DNA of 64,000 nucleotides from Eisenbergiella tayi (GTDB lineage Bacteria > Bacillota > Clostridia > Lachnospirales > Lachnospiraceae), in assembly GCF_001881565.1 (NCBI RefSeq), contig NZ_MPDJ01000005.1, positions 186,001 through 250,000 of the forward strand. Reading direction: 5' to 3'. The position numbers and the translations under genes are program-made. Within the stretch, counting starts at the first letter, position 1; every line of letters starts with the position of its first letter. Below are positions 18,250-27,117 of the stretch, in pieces. The notes below the pieces were generated by a model. It saw only the letters and a list, made by a program, of their open reading frames with translations, ran no database searches and was not told the origin of the DNA.

Positions 18250-20045
18250 TGCTTTTCCTCCTGTGCATCTGCATTAATAGCTTGTTCTGTATTCTTTTTT
18301 TCATAAATTAGCGATTGAGCCGTAAAGCCTGTTCCAATCCATTCACGATCAAGTCTAGTTCCTTTTTTCGGTACATAAGCCATAACCTGATTAAATAGCA
18401 ATTCTGCACGACCTATACTTTTATGTGATATATCATAATTATACTTCAAATATAACTGAAAAAGTTTTTTTTGGGCTATCTTGTGATTTTTAGCTGTAAA
18501 GATAGGATTTGCCAACGAAGAAGTAATTTTATTGGCTTTGCTTCTGGAAATCAGAAATGAAACTACCTGCCCCAAAGCATAACTAAATTCTTCCTCTGAG
18601 CTGAATGTCCATTCCTCTTTTGATGCCATATGCTCTCTCAGCTGACTTCTTACATCCATAACCATATTTTCCCTCCTTTTACTTCCTTCCAGATAATCCA
18701 ATAAAGCCCATCTTAAATTAAACTGTCTCTGTGCACGCAATATTCGATTTGAAGATATCGTATTAAAAATCAATTCTATGGATACTTTATCAATAACAGA
18801 ACTTATTTGTTCCATTTTTCCTGTATAAAACCAGGAAATAAACCGGTTCCTTGTTTCCAGGATACATCTTTTCAATATATTATCTGTAATTGCAATATCC
18901 TTTGCTTCTGTATAGAAATTCGAAGATAATTTATTTTCAAAGAATTCCCTGTCAATAATATTTTTCAGTTCCCATAGCTGTCTGTAAGCAGTATTGTATT
19001 CCAAGCTGAATTTTTCTAATGTCTCATCCTGGATCTCAATAATATTTCTAAGCCAGAAAACTTTATCCAGTTTTTTCCTATAATTAGTCACCGTATCTGC
19101 CCAATGAATTTCCAGTTCCTTTCCTTTACGCAGCCGGTAATAAAAGCCGCTTTCCAAATCTTCCGGTTCTTCTGTATTGCTGTAACCTCTTATAGTCTGT
19201 GCCGTATAATCGATATACACATTGACTAATCCTTTTGATGCGAAGCCGCCTAAATAATCGAACATTTCTGCCAGAAGACAGGCCTTCTCTTTATCCACCA
19301 GATTAGGGACACTCACTTTTCTCCCCAGATTAGGCAGATATGGCTTCTTGGCGTTCATGCCCATATTATTATTAGGAAGTCCCAGAATAACGCCATTTTC
19401 TTCCACATTGTAATCATTGCTGTTATAGATGTTGGGAATCAGGTAACGTCTGCCTTCTTTATAATAAACTGACTTTGTTTTCTCTCTGTCGGGATATACA
19501 AAGAAAAGCTTTATGTACTCCTTTTTCTCAAGATCAATATCTTCCCAAACCTTTTCTTCTTTTACATATTCAGCGATTCTCTCCAGCAATTCCTCATCAA
19601 TCTCGCCTGTTTCCTGTACAGTGGATTGATATAATGCCTTTGCCTGTGGCTTTTTATATTTTTCCAGCGGATTCTTTAACGCAGCATAATAGCCTTCCAG
19701 AATTTTTCCGGTGAGTTTATGATCCTTGATGGTTTCCTTCTTAACAAAAAGTGACAGGTAATTATTGGAATGGATAAGCTTTGATGAATCCATCGGCTTA
19801 TTCATATCAATCAGTTTACTATAATAATCCAGATAACAGAAAAACGGATAATCGGAATCAGCCTTCCCTATAATCTCGCCGGTCTTTTTATCATAACGGA
19901 TATAAAGTGTTTTTCCTGTCTGATATCCGTCGTCCGTCAGTTCTATCAATCGATAGGTACCGTCTTTCGGAACATATTCATCCAGTATCAGCCTGTCATT
20001 CTTTTCCCGCATTCTCTGAAAAACAGCTAGTCCTTCCTGCAGCAC
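18246..20045 (-). CDS. cas8b: Cascade large subunit Cas8b (Csh1/TM1802 family)
   Basis: This 599-residue protein is the large subunit of type I-B Cascade, expected to recognise the PAM and recruit Cas3. It is recognised by position between cas6 and cas7, by its size and by overall resemblance to the Csh1/TM1802 group (N-terminal segment DYPFFCYLDYYSKLIDMNKP). No HD domain is visible, in agreement with a separate HD-Cas3. The start is GTG at 20045, 7 nt after AGGAGG. An ATG two bases upstream is out of frame. The gene follows cas6 by 14 nt. Confidence 0.9.
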   Translation of the reverse strand: MLQEGLAVFQRMREKNDRLILDEYVPKDGTYRLIELTDDGYQTGKTLYIRYDKKTGEIIGKADSDYPFFCYLDYYSKLIDMNKPMDSSKLIHSNNYLSLFVKKETIKDHKLTGKILEGYYAALKNPLEKYKKPQAKALYQSTVQETGEIDEELLERIAEYVKEEKVWEDIDLEKKEYIKLFFVYPDREKTKSVYYKEGRRYLIPNIYNSNDYNVEENGVILGLPNNNMGMNAKKPYLPNLGRKVSVPNLVDKEKACLLAEMFDYLGGFASKGLVNVYIDYTAQTIRGYSNTEEPEDLESGFYYRLRKGKELEIHWADTVTNYRKKLDKVFWLRNIIEIQDETLEKFSLEYNTAYRQLWELKNIIDREFFENKLSSNFYTEAKDIAITDNILKRCILETRNRFISWFYTGKMEQISSVIDKVSIELIFNTISSNRILRAQRQFNLRWALLDYLEGSKRRENMVMDVRSQLREHMASKEEWTFSSEEEFSYALGQVVSFLISRSKANKITSSLANPIFTAKNHKIAQKKLFQLYLKYNYDISHKSIGRAELLFNQVMAYVPKKGTRLDREWIGTGFTAQSLIYEKKNTEQAINADAQEEKQ

Positions 20046-20059
20046 ATTTTCACCTCCTA

Positions 20060-20752
20060 TCAGATGTATTGATAATTCATGAATCCTGCCCCACGACCAT
20101 TATTTTCTCCAAATCCTGTTCCTAGTGAAAAATATAAAAGTTCCTGGGCCATAGGATCATTCGATGCAATGAGGTTTATCTTATCTCCTAAAAGTGTTAT
20201 ATTTTTATAGGGGACTTTTACCGGAACTTTGTTTTTAAATTCAATTAGATTATAAAGCTGAAAATTTTCTTCGATTTTCGTATGATTAAATTGATTGTAT
20301 TTTTTTATCAAATTTATCTTAATACGATCTTCGAATTCCGGGACACTCATATGCTCACGCCAATATCCTTTTTCCGTTTTAATTATTACAGGCGTAAGCG
20401 AGTATACTCTTTCCAGCTGCTTTTTAGGTATAATCCGCAGTTCACCTGTTAATCCTTCCATTTCCCCTGAAGTATGATGAATCAGCATCCTTGAAAAATA
20501 TTCTGCTAATTCCTGTTTGACCGTCCGGATTCTTATTGCATAGATTTTACCCTGTTTATAAATGCCGTCTTTCTCACATGGATAAAATGAATCCATCGTA
20601 TAATATTTGTATTCTCTTCTTTCATGCAGTTTCAGAAAATCCTCCTCTTTTCCTAATGCGCTGTCAAGAAAATAAGAAACAGCTTCGGATGCTTTCACGT
20701 ATTCGAATGATTTCAGAAGACGGACACGCAGCTTGTACTCAAATACCAGCAA
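20060..20752 (-). CDS. cas6: crRNA-processing endoribonuclease Cas6
   Basis: The 230-residue protein ends with the glycine-rich loop GTGFGENNGRGAGF, diagnostic of Cas6, which cuts pre-crRNA within each repeat and leaves the 8-nt handle. The start codon is TTG at 20752, supported by AGGAGG 8 nt upstream; no in-frame ATG fits. It is the first gene of the cas operon, behind a well-formed promoter (20817-20845) that is the likely target of the crRNA-like guide at 20941-21030. Confidence 0.95.
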   Translation of the reverse strand: MLVFEYKLRVRLLKSFEYVKASEAVSYFLDSALGKEEDFLKLHERREYKYYTMDSFYPCEKDGIYKQGKIYAIRIRTVKQELAEYFSRMLIHHTSGEMEGLTGELRIIPKKQLERVYSLTPVIIKTEKGYWREHMSVPEFEDRIKINLIKKYNQFNHTKIEENFQLYNLIEFKNKVPVKVPYKNITLLGDKINLIASNDPMAQELLYFSLGTGFGENNGRGAGFMNYQYI

Positions 20753-20816
20753 TTTTACTACCTCCTTTCTTTTGTTTGAAATAATGTTATAAAATGAATT
20801 GTGATTTAATAATTGT

Positions 20817-20845
20817 ATTATATATCCAATTTAAATACATTTCAA
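20817..20845 (-). promoter_or_regulatory. Promoter of the cas operon
   Basis: On the minus strand TTGAAA (20840-20845) and a perfect TATAAT (20817-20822) are separated by 17 bp, 65 bp upstream of the cas6 start codon. The -35 box overlaps the pseudo-spacer match described at 20842-20866. Confidence 0.75.
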
Positions 20846-20866
20846 TGCTAATTTTATAAATATATT
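20842..20866 (+). promoter_or_regulatory. Target (PAM plus protospacer) of the crRNA-like regulatory guide
   Basis: TCA at 20842-20844 can serve as PAM. From 20845 the plus strand reads ATGCTAATTTTATAAAT, which equals the pseudo-spacer at 20976 in 15 of 17 positions, with differences only at positions 6 and 12; position 18 also differs. Similarity stops after position 17. The site covers the -35 region of the cas6 promoter, so Cascade bound here would block RNA polymerase. TCA is among the PAMs I recall for clostridial type I-B systems. Confidence 0.7.
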
Positions 20867-20940
20867 ATTTCCTTTATATATGTATTAACTACTATTTTAG
20901 ACAACAAAAGTGTTGACAATACCATCATTATAATTTAGTC

Positions 20941-21030
20941 TGAAACTGTATTAGTAACACGATGTGTTTTGAAATATGCTTATTTTTTAAATTACTCTTT
21001 TAATATCAACATAATGATGTTTCGTAAAAT
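20941..21030 (+). ncRNA. Candidate CreR-like regulatory crRNA (pseudo-repeat, pseudo-spacer, pseudo-repeat)
   Basis: The first pseudo-repeat (20946-20975) matches the array repeat at 21 of 30 positions without gaps and keeps the last nine bases, TTTTGAAAT, intact; these include the 5' handle of a crRNA. A 22-nt pseudo-spacer (20976-20997) follows. The second pseudo-repeat (20998-21030) matches about 24 positions with two 1-nt insertions and keeps TTTAATA, ATAA and GAT, but has a diverged handle. A perfect TTGACA (20913-20918) and a perfect TATAAT (20929-20934) precede it, though only 10 bp apart; TTGACA-N17-TAGTCT is the alternative. The pseudo-spacer matches the cas6 promoter. Regulatory crRNA-like guides of this layout (CreR; also CreA of CreTA pairs) are known from type I and V loci. 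Expression here is inferred. Confidence 0.65.
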
Positions 21031-21245
21031 TGGGGTATATTTATCCCTCTTTTTTGCTCAAATATACAGATAGCAAAATACTGTATAATTAAATCTTTAA
21101 TTTTAAAATATATGATTTAATATATATTATAAAACGAGGCATAAGTGAATCTAAGGGGAATTCATAATATTGTATTAATTACTAACTAAACTATTTTGGG
21201 TTTTATGTTTGGCTAATGAAGATCCGTGTAATCTGATTTAATTGA
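21031..21245. other. AT-rich spacer between the regulatory element and array 2
   Basis: No gene is recognised. The stretch does not resemble the leader of array 1, although it occupies the leader side of array 2 judged by repeat polarity. A plus-strand TTGTAT about 16 bp before TATTTT near 21170-21200 is a weak promoter candidate. Confidence 0.4.
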
Positions 21246-21670
21246 TTTCATAGTAATTAAGATATTTTGAAATCGACCAACAGTACCTGCTCCAGAACCC
21301 GGAGCTGTTCGTTTAATAGTAATATAAGATATTTTGAAATTTCCTCAGCAGCATTCTTTTTAGCTGCTGTCTTTCTTGTTTAATAGTAATATAAGATATT
21401 TTGAAATAATACTAATTCTGCTATACGTTCCACGTTCCCCTCCTGTTTAATAGTAATATAAGATATTGTGAAATAGTCTATTCCAGAGCAGATTAAGGGT
21501 ATGGAGTTGTCGTTTAATAGTAATATAAGATATTTTGAAATAAAGGATCTTGCATTTCTGAGATAAGCATCGGCTTGTTTAATAGTAATATAAGATATTT
21601 TGAAATTTGATATGGTGCATAAGTCTACGTTCCCGTATGGGTTTAATAGTAATATAAGATATTTTGAAAT
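21246..21670 (+). CRISPR. CRISPR array 2 (7 repeats, 6 spacers), opposite orientation
   Basis: The repeat is the same as in array 1 but on the plus strand. Repeats start at 21246 (28 nt, a 2-nt deletion and further changes in its 5' half), 21311, 21378, 21445 (one change, TATTGTGAAAT), 21512, 21577 and 21641. Spacers are 37, 37, 37, 37, 35 and 34 nt and differ from those of array 1. The degenerate repeat is at the inferred leader side, and no leader resembling that of array 1 is present, so this array is probably inactive for acquisition. It can share the Cas proteins encoded on the minus strand. Confidence 0.95.
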
Positions 21671-21848
21671 GAAATTATTTAGGGCATGAAAAAAAATGAC
21701 AAGCTTAATAACAATTAAAATTCTTATTTGTCCGCAAAAAATAGTACACATTTTAATCTACTAAAACATGTACTATTTCTATTCTTTTATATATCACATT
21801 TTCAATTATTAACTACAAATAATTCAACACAGCTTTTGAAATTTCCTC

Positions 21849-22454
21849 TCACCTAACCACCACAAAATAATCCCCATACCGCGTACCATCATGCCCAATC
21901 ACTTTTTCCTCCGCTGCCGCAAACCCCAGTCTCTTCAGGCCCTTTATCCGCTCCGCCGCCCCCGGTACCGCCTTCGTTGCAATTTTACCACACCGAAACA
22001 TCTCAAAAGCCGGTTCCAATATCAACGATACTATTCTTACTATCTCCTCTTCCCGCTCATAGTCACTTCTGATATCCAGCCGCAGCAGACCGCAGTCCGT
22101 AAAATAATCAGCCGCATCCCTGTGAAACAACTCTATCGTTCCGATAACGCATCCGCCCTGCTTATCCACTATAGACCATCGAACGAACCCTCTTTCTTCA
22201 TAGGAAAGCCGCCACATACGGATTATTTCCTTCATACGCTCTTCCGTAGTCAGATAAAAGTCCTCCCCATTGCAGTTATCACTGTTGAAAAAAGGCACCG
22301 CATCCTTATCCGAATACACTTTCAGCAAATCCCGCCAGTCGCTTTCTGAAGTAAGCTTCATCAGATACTTATCATCTTCCAGCTGCGGACAGTCCGCATA
22401 TACATCCCTATTCCAAAATACATTTTCCCTTTTCATGCTGTTTTCATTTCCCAT
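21849..22454 (-). CDS. GNAT-family N-acetyltransferase
   Basis: The 201-residue protein resembles RimJ/RimL-type GNAT acetyltransferases. A central beta region around GFVRWSIVDKQGGCVIGTIELFHRD is followed by LRLDIRSDYEREEEIVRIVSLILEPAFEMF, where the acetyl-CoA loop is expected, and a C-terminal GLKRLGF segment. It would transfer acetyl from acetyl-CoA to an amine; the acceptor is unknown. GAGGTG precedes ATG at 22454. It stands alone between array 2 and the ABC exporter. Confidence 0.75.
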   Translation of the reverse strand: MGNENSMKRENVFWNRDVYADCPQLEDDKYLMKLTSESDWRDLLKVYSDKDAVPFFNSDNCNGEDFYLTTEERMKEIIRMWRLSYEERGFVRWSIVDKQGGCVIGTIELFHRDAADYFTDCGLLRLDIRSDYEREEEIVRIVSLILEPAFEMFRCGKIATKAVPGAAERIKGLKRLGFAAAEEKVIGHDGTRYGDYFVVVR

Positions 22455-22592
22455 TTTTTCACCTCATACATTCTCACATATAATTTGGTTTTCTGTTAAC
22501 AGCATCATTATAAACACCCTACTATGACACCTATATGTCATAGTTCTCCAAAATCCCTGAAACTTTTCACCAGTTCAGGCTTATCATAATTC

Positions 22593-24389
22593 TTACAAGC
22601 TTTCCGCCCCATCCGCATACCACTGTTTCTGCAGCGAATACATCCTCCGGAATTCCCCATCTCTGTCCATCAGTTCCCGGAAGGTTCCCTGCTCCGCAAT
22701 ACGTCCCTTTTTCAGCACCACAATTCTGTCCGCAATCTTTACCGAGCCCAGCCGGTGCGTCACAATCACAGCCGTCTTTCCTCTGGATATATCCGCGAAT
22801 TTCCGGAACATCATCGTTTCCTCGTAAGGATCGATGGCCGAAGTCGGTTCATCCAGTATGATAAGCTCATGTTCCCTGTAGTACCCTCTGGCAATGGCAA
22901 CCCTCTGCCACTGGCCGCCGGAAAGGTCCGTTCCCCCGAATTCCTTTCCCAAAAGTGTCTCATACCCGTCCTTCAGTCCCCACGCATTCAGCTCGACACT
23001 GCTTTTTTCACACACCTCATCCAGCAGCGAAGCCGTGGGTTCTTTTTCACTGCGGCTTATGACAATATTATCCTTAAGAGAAAGGCTGTACTTCTGGAAT
23101 TTCTGAAATACCACCGCGGTTTTCTCATAGATATTCCGTCTTTTAAGCTTTGCCAAATCCTGTCCGTCAACCTCCACACAGCCCTTATCAGGCATATATA
23201 AACCGGTGAGCAGCCTGACCAGCGTTGTTTTCCCGGAGCCGTTTTCTCCTACAACGGCAAGTGTTTCCCCTTTCTTTATTTCCAGTGAAATATCCGAAAG
23301 CGCTTCCGTCCGGGCCTCCGGGTAGGAAAAGCTCACCTTACTAAGCCTGATATTATGAAAGGCAAGCTGGGCTTCCTGTGTTCCATCTTGGCTTTCCATT
23401 TCCAGAAAGTCCATGAAATTATTCACTTTTCCCATTCCCTGCGCCATATGCCCCACATGGTAGCAAATCAATTCTTCCATGAAATCATAGAGTGTACTCA
23501 AAGAGTTAAATACGGCGATAAAGGCTCCCACCGGGATTTCTCCCCTCATCACGGCCTTTACAAGCATCACAAGAATCAGAAGGTAGCTGGCCAGCGTGAT
23601 CAGTTTCATTACCAGCTCGAGTCCGTTGGATTTTAAGGTCGCCTTATATTTCAGGCTCAGCAGCTCCTTCTTCGTCTGCGCATATTTCCCGCGGAAGTAA
23701 TGGAAGGCTCCCAGCATTCTGGTTTCCTTAAAATACTCCCTGCTGACCATACAGTTCTCATAATAGGTATTCTCCCGCCTGAGAGACGCCGATTCCTCCT
23801 CCAGCTTTCCGAAGGCTCTTGTCCGTACGATCTGTGTCAGTGCGGTGGGAATGAAAACCAGCACGACAGCGACGGCAAGCACCGGCTTTAAATGAAAGAG
23901 ATACCATGCCATAAAAAGAAAATAAGGCAGGTAAAAGGTAAAAACCCCCTGCAAAGCGGAAACCAGTTCCACTGCATTGTTTTTTCCTTCCTCCGCTTTA
24001 TTGAAGATATCCAGTTTATCGGGCTCCTCAAAATAGATCGGCTTCATCGCCGCCATCTTTTCATGGATAAAAAAGGACAGCCGGCCTTCCGCTTTTTTCT
24101 CCATCATTTCATTGAGATAATTTCCGGCGCCGTTAAATATGTGGCAAAGCACATATGCGATTCCCAGCAGGAAAAAGGCAGCCAGCACTCTTTTTAAAGA
24201 AGCTTTTCCTGTTGCAAACTCTGTTACTCCATCAAAAAAAATCTGCTGTCCCGCAGTAACAGCTCCCCAGGAAACACCGTGAAACACCGCCATAACCGTT
24301 GTCAGAAGGAATGCACCCGGAGCCGCTTTTATGACCAGGGGCGTCAGTTTCCATAATAATTTTACAGGGCCTCTTTTTTTCTTATTCAT
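22593..24389 (-). CDS. ABC exporter half-transporter (permease-ATPase fusion), subunit B
   Basis: The 598-residue protein has six membrane segments over about 1-310 and a C-terminal ATPase with Walker A GENGSGKTT, signature LSGGQWQRVAIARG and Walker B LIILDEPTSAID. All nucleotide-binding motifs are intact. It overlaps the preceding half-transporter gene by 4 nt (ATGA), so the two very probably form a heterodimer. The LSGGQWQ variant of the signature is frequent in exporters of peptides and small drugs. The substrate is not visible from sequence, and no peptide precursor gene was found nearby. Confidence 0.88.
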   Translation of the reverse strand: MNKKKRGPVKLLWKLTPLVIKAAPGAFLLTTVMAVFHGVSWGAVTAGQQIFFDGVTEFATGKASLKRVLAAFFLLGIAYVLCHIFNGAGNYLNEMMEKKAEGRLSFFIHEKMAAMKPIYFEEPDKLDIFNKAEEGKNNAVELVSALQGVFTFYLPYFLFMAWYLFHLKPVLAVAVVLVFIPTALTQIVRTRAFGKLEEESASLRRENTYYENCMVSREYFKETRMLGAFHYFRGKYAQTKKELLSLKYKATLKSNGLELVMKLITLASYLLILVMLVKAVMRGEIPVGAFIAVFNSLSTLYDFMEELICYHVGHMAQGMGKVNNFMDFLEMESQDGTQEAQLAFHNIRLSKVSFSYPEARTEALSDISLEIKKGETLAVVGENGSGKTTLVRLLTGLYMPDKGCVEVDGQDLAKLKRRNIYEKTAVVFQKFQKYSLSLKDNIVISRSEKEPTASLLDEVCEKSSVELNAWGLKDGYETLLGKEFGGTDLSGGQWQRVAIARGYYREHELIILDEPTSAIDPYEETMMFRKFADISRGKTAVIVTHRLGSVKIADRIVVLKKGRIAEQGTFRELMDRDGEFRRMYSLQKQWYADGAESL

Positions 24390-26194
24390 TGATACCAGCT
24401 CCTCTGTGCTTCAAACATTTCCGCATAAATTCCCTGCTTTGCCATTAGTTCTTCATGGCTTCCGGTTTCCGCCGCATTTCCGCCGTCCAGAACGACAATG
24501 GTATCCGCCAGTCTGGCAGCCCCCAGCCTGTGGGTGATAAATATGGTGGTCACATCCCGGCTGGCTTCCCCGAAAATCCGGTACACATTGCTTTCCGATA
24601 CGGGATCCAGCGCTGCGGTGGGTTCATCCATGATGCGTATGGAGGCCCGCTGATACAGCGCTCTGCCTATGGCTATTTTCTGCCATTGACCGCCGGAAAG
24701 ATCCACGCCGTTCTTTTTTATCTTCCCCAGGCAGGTATCCGTCCCATCAGGCAGTGCCTGTGCAATTTCCCCGATTTCATTAAATGAAAGAACCTGGGAA
24801 AATCTGGCTTCATCCGTTTCCGTCCTGTTCCCCAAACGTATGTTATCAGCAAATGAAATCTGGTATCTGGCGAAATCCTGGTAGACCACGGAAAACATAT
24901 CCATCAGCTGGCGGCTGTCATATTCTCTGCTGTTTCTGCCGTTAATAAAAATGTCTCCTTCATACTCCCGGTACAGGCCGGTCAGAAGCTTGACAATCGT
25001 GGTCTTTCCAGCGCCGTTGATTCCAACAAACGCATAATGCCTTCCTTTTTCTATCCGGAGGGAAAAATGCTTCAGTATGCAGCTGTCGGTTCCGGGATAG
25101 CGGAAAGAAACATCCCGGAACTCCACCTCTTCCACCACATCCGGACCGGCGTTCTTTTCCTTCAGTGCGCCGTCATCCTCCGACAAGCCCACGAATTCCG
25201 TCAAATCATCCATGTATGCCTTGTTTTTCGCCATCTGCTCGGTAAGCCTGGCAAGCTGCCAGGACATCAGCTGGATCAGTTCAAGCGCGGCAGAAACCAG
25301 AGCTATGAACATCCCCGCCGTGAGCTTTCCCTGAGAAAGGGGATAAAGCAGAACAAGGATGATTATCAGGGATATCGCCACGGTAATCAGGCTGGAGCCT
25401 TTCATTTTAATATAATTCCGGAGCATTACGCTCATTGTAATTTTTCTTGCCGTTTCATACTTTTCCAGCCATTTTTTATTCAGCCAGTCCGAGTAACCGA
25501 AGAGTGTCCGTTCTTCCGCACTCTCCCTTTCCGTCAGAACCTTATGCAGGTACTCAGCCTCTCTTGTCTTTTTTTCCGCATTCCGGTATGCCTCATAATT
25601 TTCTTTTCCCGCCTTCAGGGAAACACGGAACAGCGGTATGGAGACAGCCAGTATGGCCAGCCCTATCCACCATACCTGCAGTGTAAGGATAATAAGCAAA
25701 GATAAAACCCGGATGAGCAGTTCTCCCATATCCAGCAGGCTATCAAAACCTCTCAGAAGCTTTTCCGTCGCCTCTTTGCAGGTGCGGTCAACCACATTCC
25801 AGGAATCGTCATTTTCAATATGCCAGTATTCCAGCTTCCCTCTTTTGTCAAGGAGTGCGGTTTCATAGGTTCCGGCAAGCCGTAATTCCGTTTTCAGGTT
25901 CAGGAAGGCGATCAATTGGCCGTTCAGATAGGTAAATGCCAGAATACAGGCAAGCAGAAGAAGCGGAACATAAACCTCGTTCCCACCTGCCTTTCCCTGT
26001 ACCACCAGAGTCACACGATCAATAAAGGCGGCTATTGTCAGAACCTGCAAAGCCGGAAGCAGCGCGGACACCAGCTTTGTAAGCAGCTTCAGCAAGCAGC
26101 CAAAAGGATAAACAGAAAAAGGAATGTACAGATAATCCCTTAATCCGTATTTTTTATCCGTCAATATTTTTTCTTTAATATCAGTTTCCCTCAT
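24386..26194 (-). CDS. ABC exporter half-transporter (permease-ATPase fusion), subunit A
   Basis: This 602-residue partner of the next gene has the same order: membrane domain, then ATPase with Walker A GINGAGKTT, signature DLSGGQWQKIAIGRA and Walker B SIRIMDEPTAALD. Translation starts at 26194 after GAGGAATGACTT. It is divergent from a two-component system and a second ABC transporter, an arrangement often seen in peptide-antibiotic sensing and detoxification modules. A functional link is inference from position only. Confidence 0.88.
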   Translation of the reverse strand: MRETDIKEKILTDKKYGLRDYLYIPFSVYPFGCLLKLLTKLVSALLPALQVLTIAAFIDRVTLVVQGKAGGNEVYVPLLLLACILAFTYLNGQLIAFLNLKTELRLAGTYETALLDKRGKLEYWHIENDDSWNVVDRTCKEATEKLLRGFDSLLDMGELLIRVLSLLIILTLQVWWIGLAILAVSIPLFRVSLKAGKENYEAYRNAEKKTREAEYLHKVLTERESAEERTLFGYSDWLNKKWLEKYETARKITMSVMLRNYIKMKGSSLITVAISLIIILVLLYPLSQGKLTAGMFIALVSAALELIQLMSWQLARLTEQMAKNKAYMDDLTEFVGLSEDDGALKEKNAGPDVVEEVEFRDVSFRYPGTDSCILKHFSLRIEKGRHYAFVGINGAGKTTIVKLLTGLYREYEGDIFINGRNSREYDSRQLMDMFSVVYQDFARYQISFADNIRLGNRTETDEARFSQVLSFNEIGEIAQALPDGTDTCLGKIKKNGVDLSGGQWQKIAIGRALYQRASIRIMDEPTAALDPVSESNVYRIFGEASRDVTTIFITHRLGAARLADTIVVLDGGNAAETGSHEELMAKQGIYAEMFEAQRSWYQ

Positions 26195-26244
26195 AAGTCA
26201 TTCCTCAGCAAATAAGAGCTGCTATGTTTATCCGGATTTATTTT

Positions 26245-26274
26245 ATCATATATCCGGGTTTCTATCTTCCTCAA
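26245..26274 (-). promoter_or_regulatory. Candidate promoter of the ABC exporter operon
   Basis: On the minus strand TTGAGG (26269-26274) and TATGAT (26245-26250) are 18 bp apart, about 50 bp before the start codon at 26194. It is a moderate match to the consensus. Confidence 0.4.
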
Positions 26275-26369
26275 ATTTATTTATGAATAATTTTGCGGCA
26301 TGTCAGGCCGATCTGCCCATTTATTGTATCGGCTGTATCAATTTAAATGTAAGTCCTGTAAACAACAGC

Positions 26370-26398
26370 TTGTATGTTTTTACCGCCCGAAATATAAT
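26370..26398 (+). promoter_or_regulatory. Promoter of the response-regulator operon
   Basis: TTGTAT (26370-26375) and a perfect TATAAT (26393-26398) are separated by 17 bp, 48 bp upstream of the regulator start codon. The remaining intergenic sequence (26275-26369) shows no gene. Confidence 0.6.
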
Positions 26399-26445
26399 AG
26401 GCATATTAACCGGCACATCCGCACCAACAGACGGAGGATCTGAAG

Positions 26446-27117
26446 ATGATTGATATTTATTACGTGGAAGATGATGAAAATATAGCACGCATCGTGAAAG
26501 AATATCTGGAACAGCGCAGCTGCAGGGTCAGCGTTTTTCATACCATTGCAGCTGCCCAAAAGGCTTTCGAAGGCCATGTGCCTGCCGCCGCGCTTGTAGA
26601 CTGGAATATGCCGGACGGACGGGGTGACTCGCTGTGCAGGTGGATCCGTTCCCGCTGGAAGGAGCTGCCGCTTATCTTCCTGACTGTCCGGGGAGATTCC
26701 CGCGATATCGTATCCGGTTTTGAGAACGGCGCGGATGATTATGTGGTGAAGCCGTTTGAACTGGAGGTTTTATATTCCCGCGTCCGCGCATTGCTCCGCA
26801 GGGCGGGGAATGTGCCCGAGCAGTACCTTTCCTGCGATTCCGTCAGGCTGGATCAGAACCGCATGATGGTTTTCTGCGGGGAAGAGGAAATCACGTTAAG
26901 CCAGTCGGAATATCAGCTTCTGCTGCTTTTAATCCGGAATAAAGGGAAAACTGTTACAAGGGAAAGGATATTGCAGCAGCTGTGGGACAGCAATGGCAGC
27001 TATGTGAATGACAATACGCTTACCGTTACCATGAAGCGACTGCGGGAAAAGCTGCATAATCCATCCTGTATTAAAACGATCAGAAGCTTCGGCTACCGTA
27101 TGGAGGACACCTTATGA
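26446..27117 (+). CDS. OmpR/PhoB-family response regulator
   Basis: The 223-residue protein has a receiver domain (acidic pair at residues 9-10, phosphorylation site Asp52 in LVDWNMPDG, conserved Thr and Lys in FLTVRGDS and VVKPFELEVL) and a C-terminal winged helix with TVTRERILQQLWDSNGSYVNDNTLTVTMKRLREKL. GGAGGATCTGAAG precedes the ATG. The stop overlaps the kinase start by 4 nt. It probably controls the ABC transporter genes next to it, in a manner similar to BceR/VanR-type systems. Confidence 0.92.
   Translation: MIDIYYVEDDENIARIVKEYLEQRSCRVSVFHTIAAAQKAFEGHVPAAALVDWNMPDGRGDSLCRWIRSRWKELPLIFLTVRGDSRDIVSGFENGADDYVVKPFELEVLYSRVRALLRRAGNVPEQYLSCDSVRLDQNRMMVFCGEEEITLSQSEYQLLLLLIRNKGKTVTRERILQQLWDSNGSYVNDNTLTVTMKRLREKLHNPSCIKTIRSFGYRMEDTL

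Noticed and set aside
20753..21245. A CreT-type toxin paired with the crRNA-like element
   Set aside because: CreTA pairs also use such guides, but the pseudo-spacer matches the cas6 promoter itself and I found no separate small toxin unit with a matching promoter; CreR-type autoregulation fits better.
21380..21751. Minus-strand frame of 123 codons over array 2
   Set aside because: It consists of translated CRISPR repeats and spacers and therefore is not a gene.
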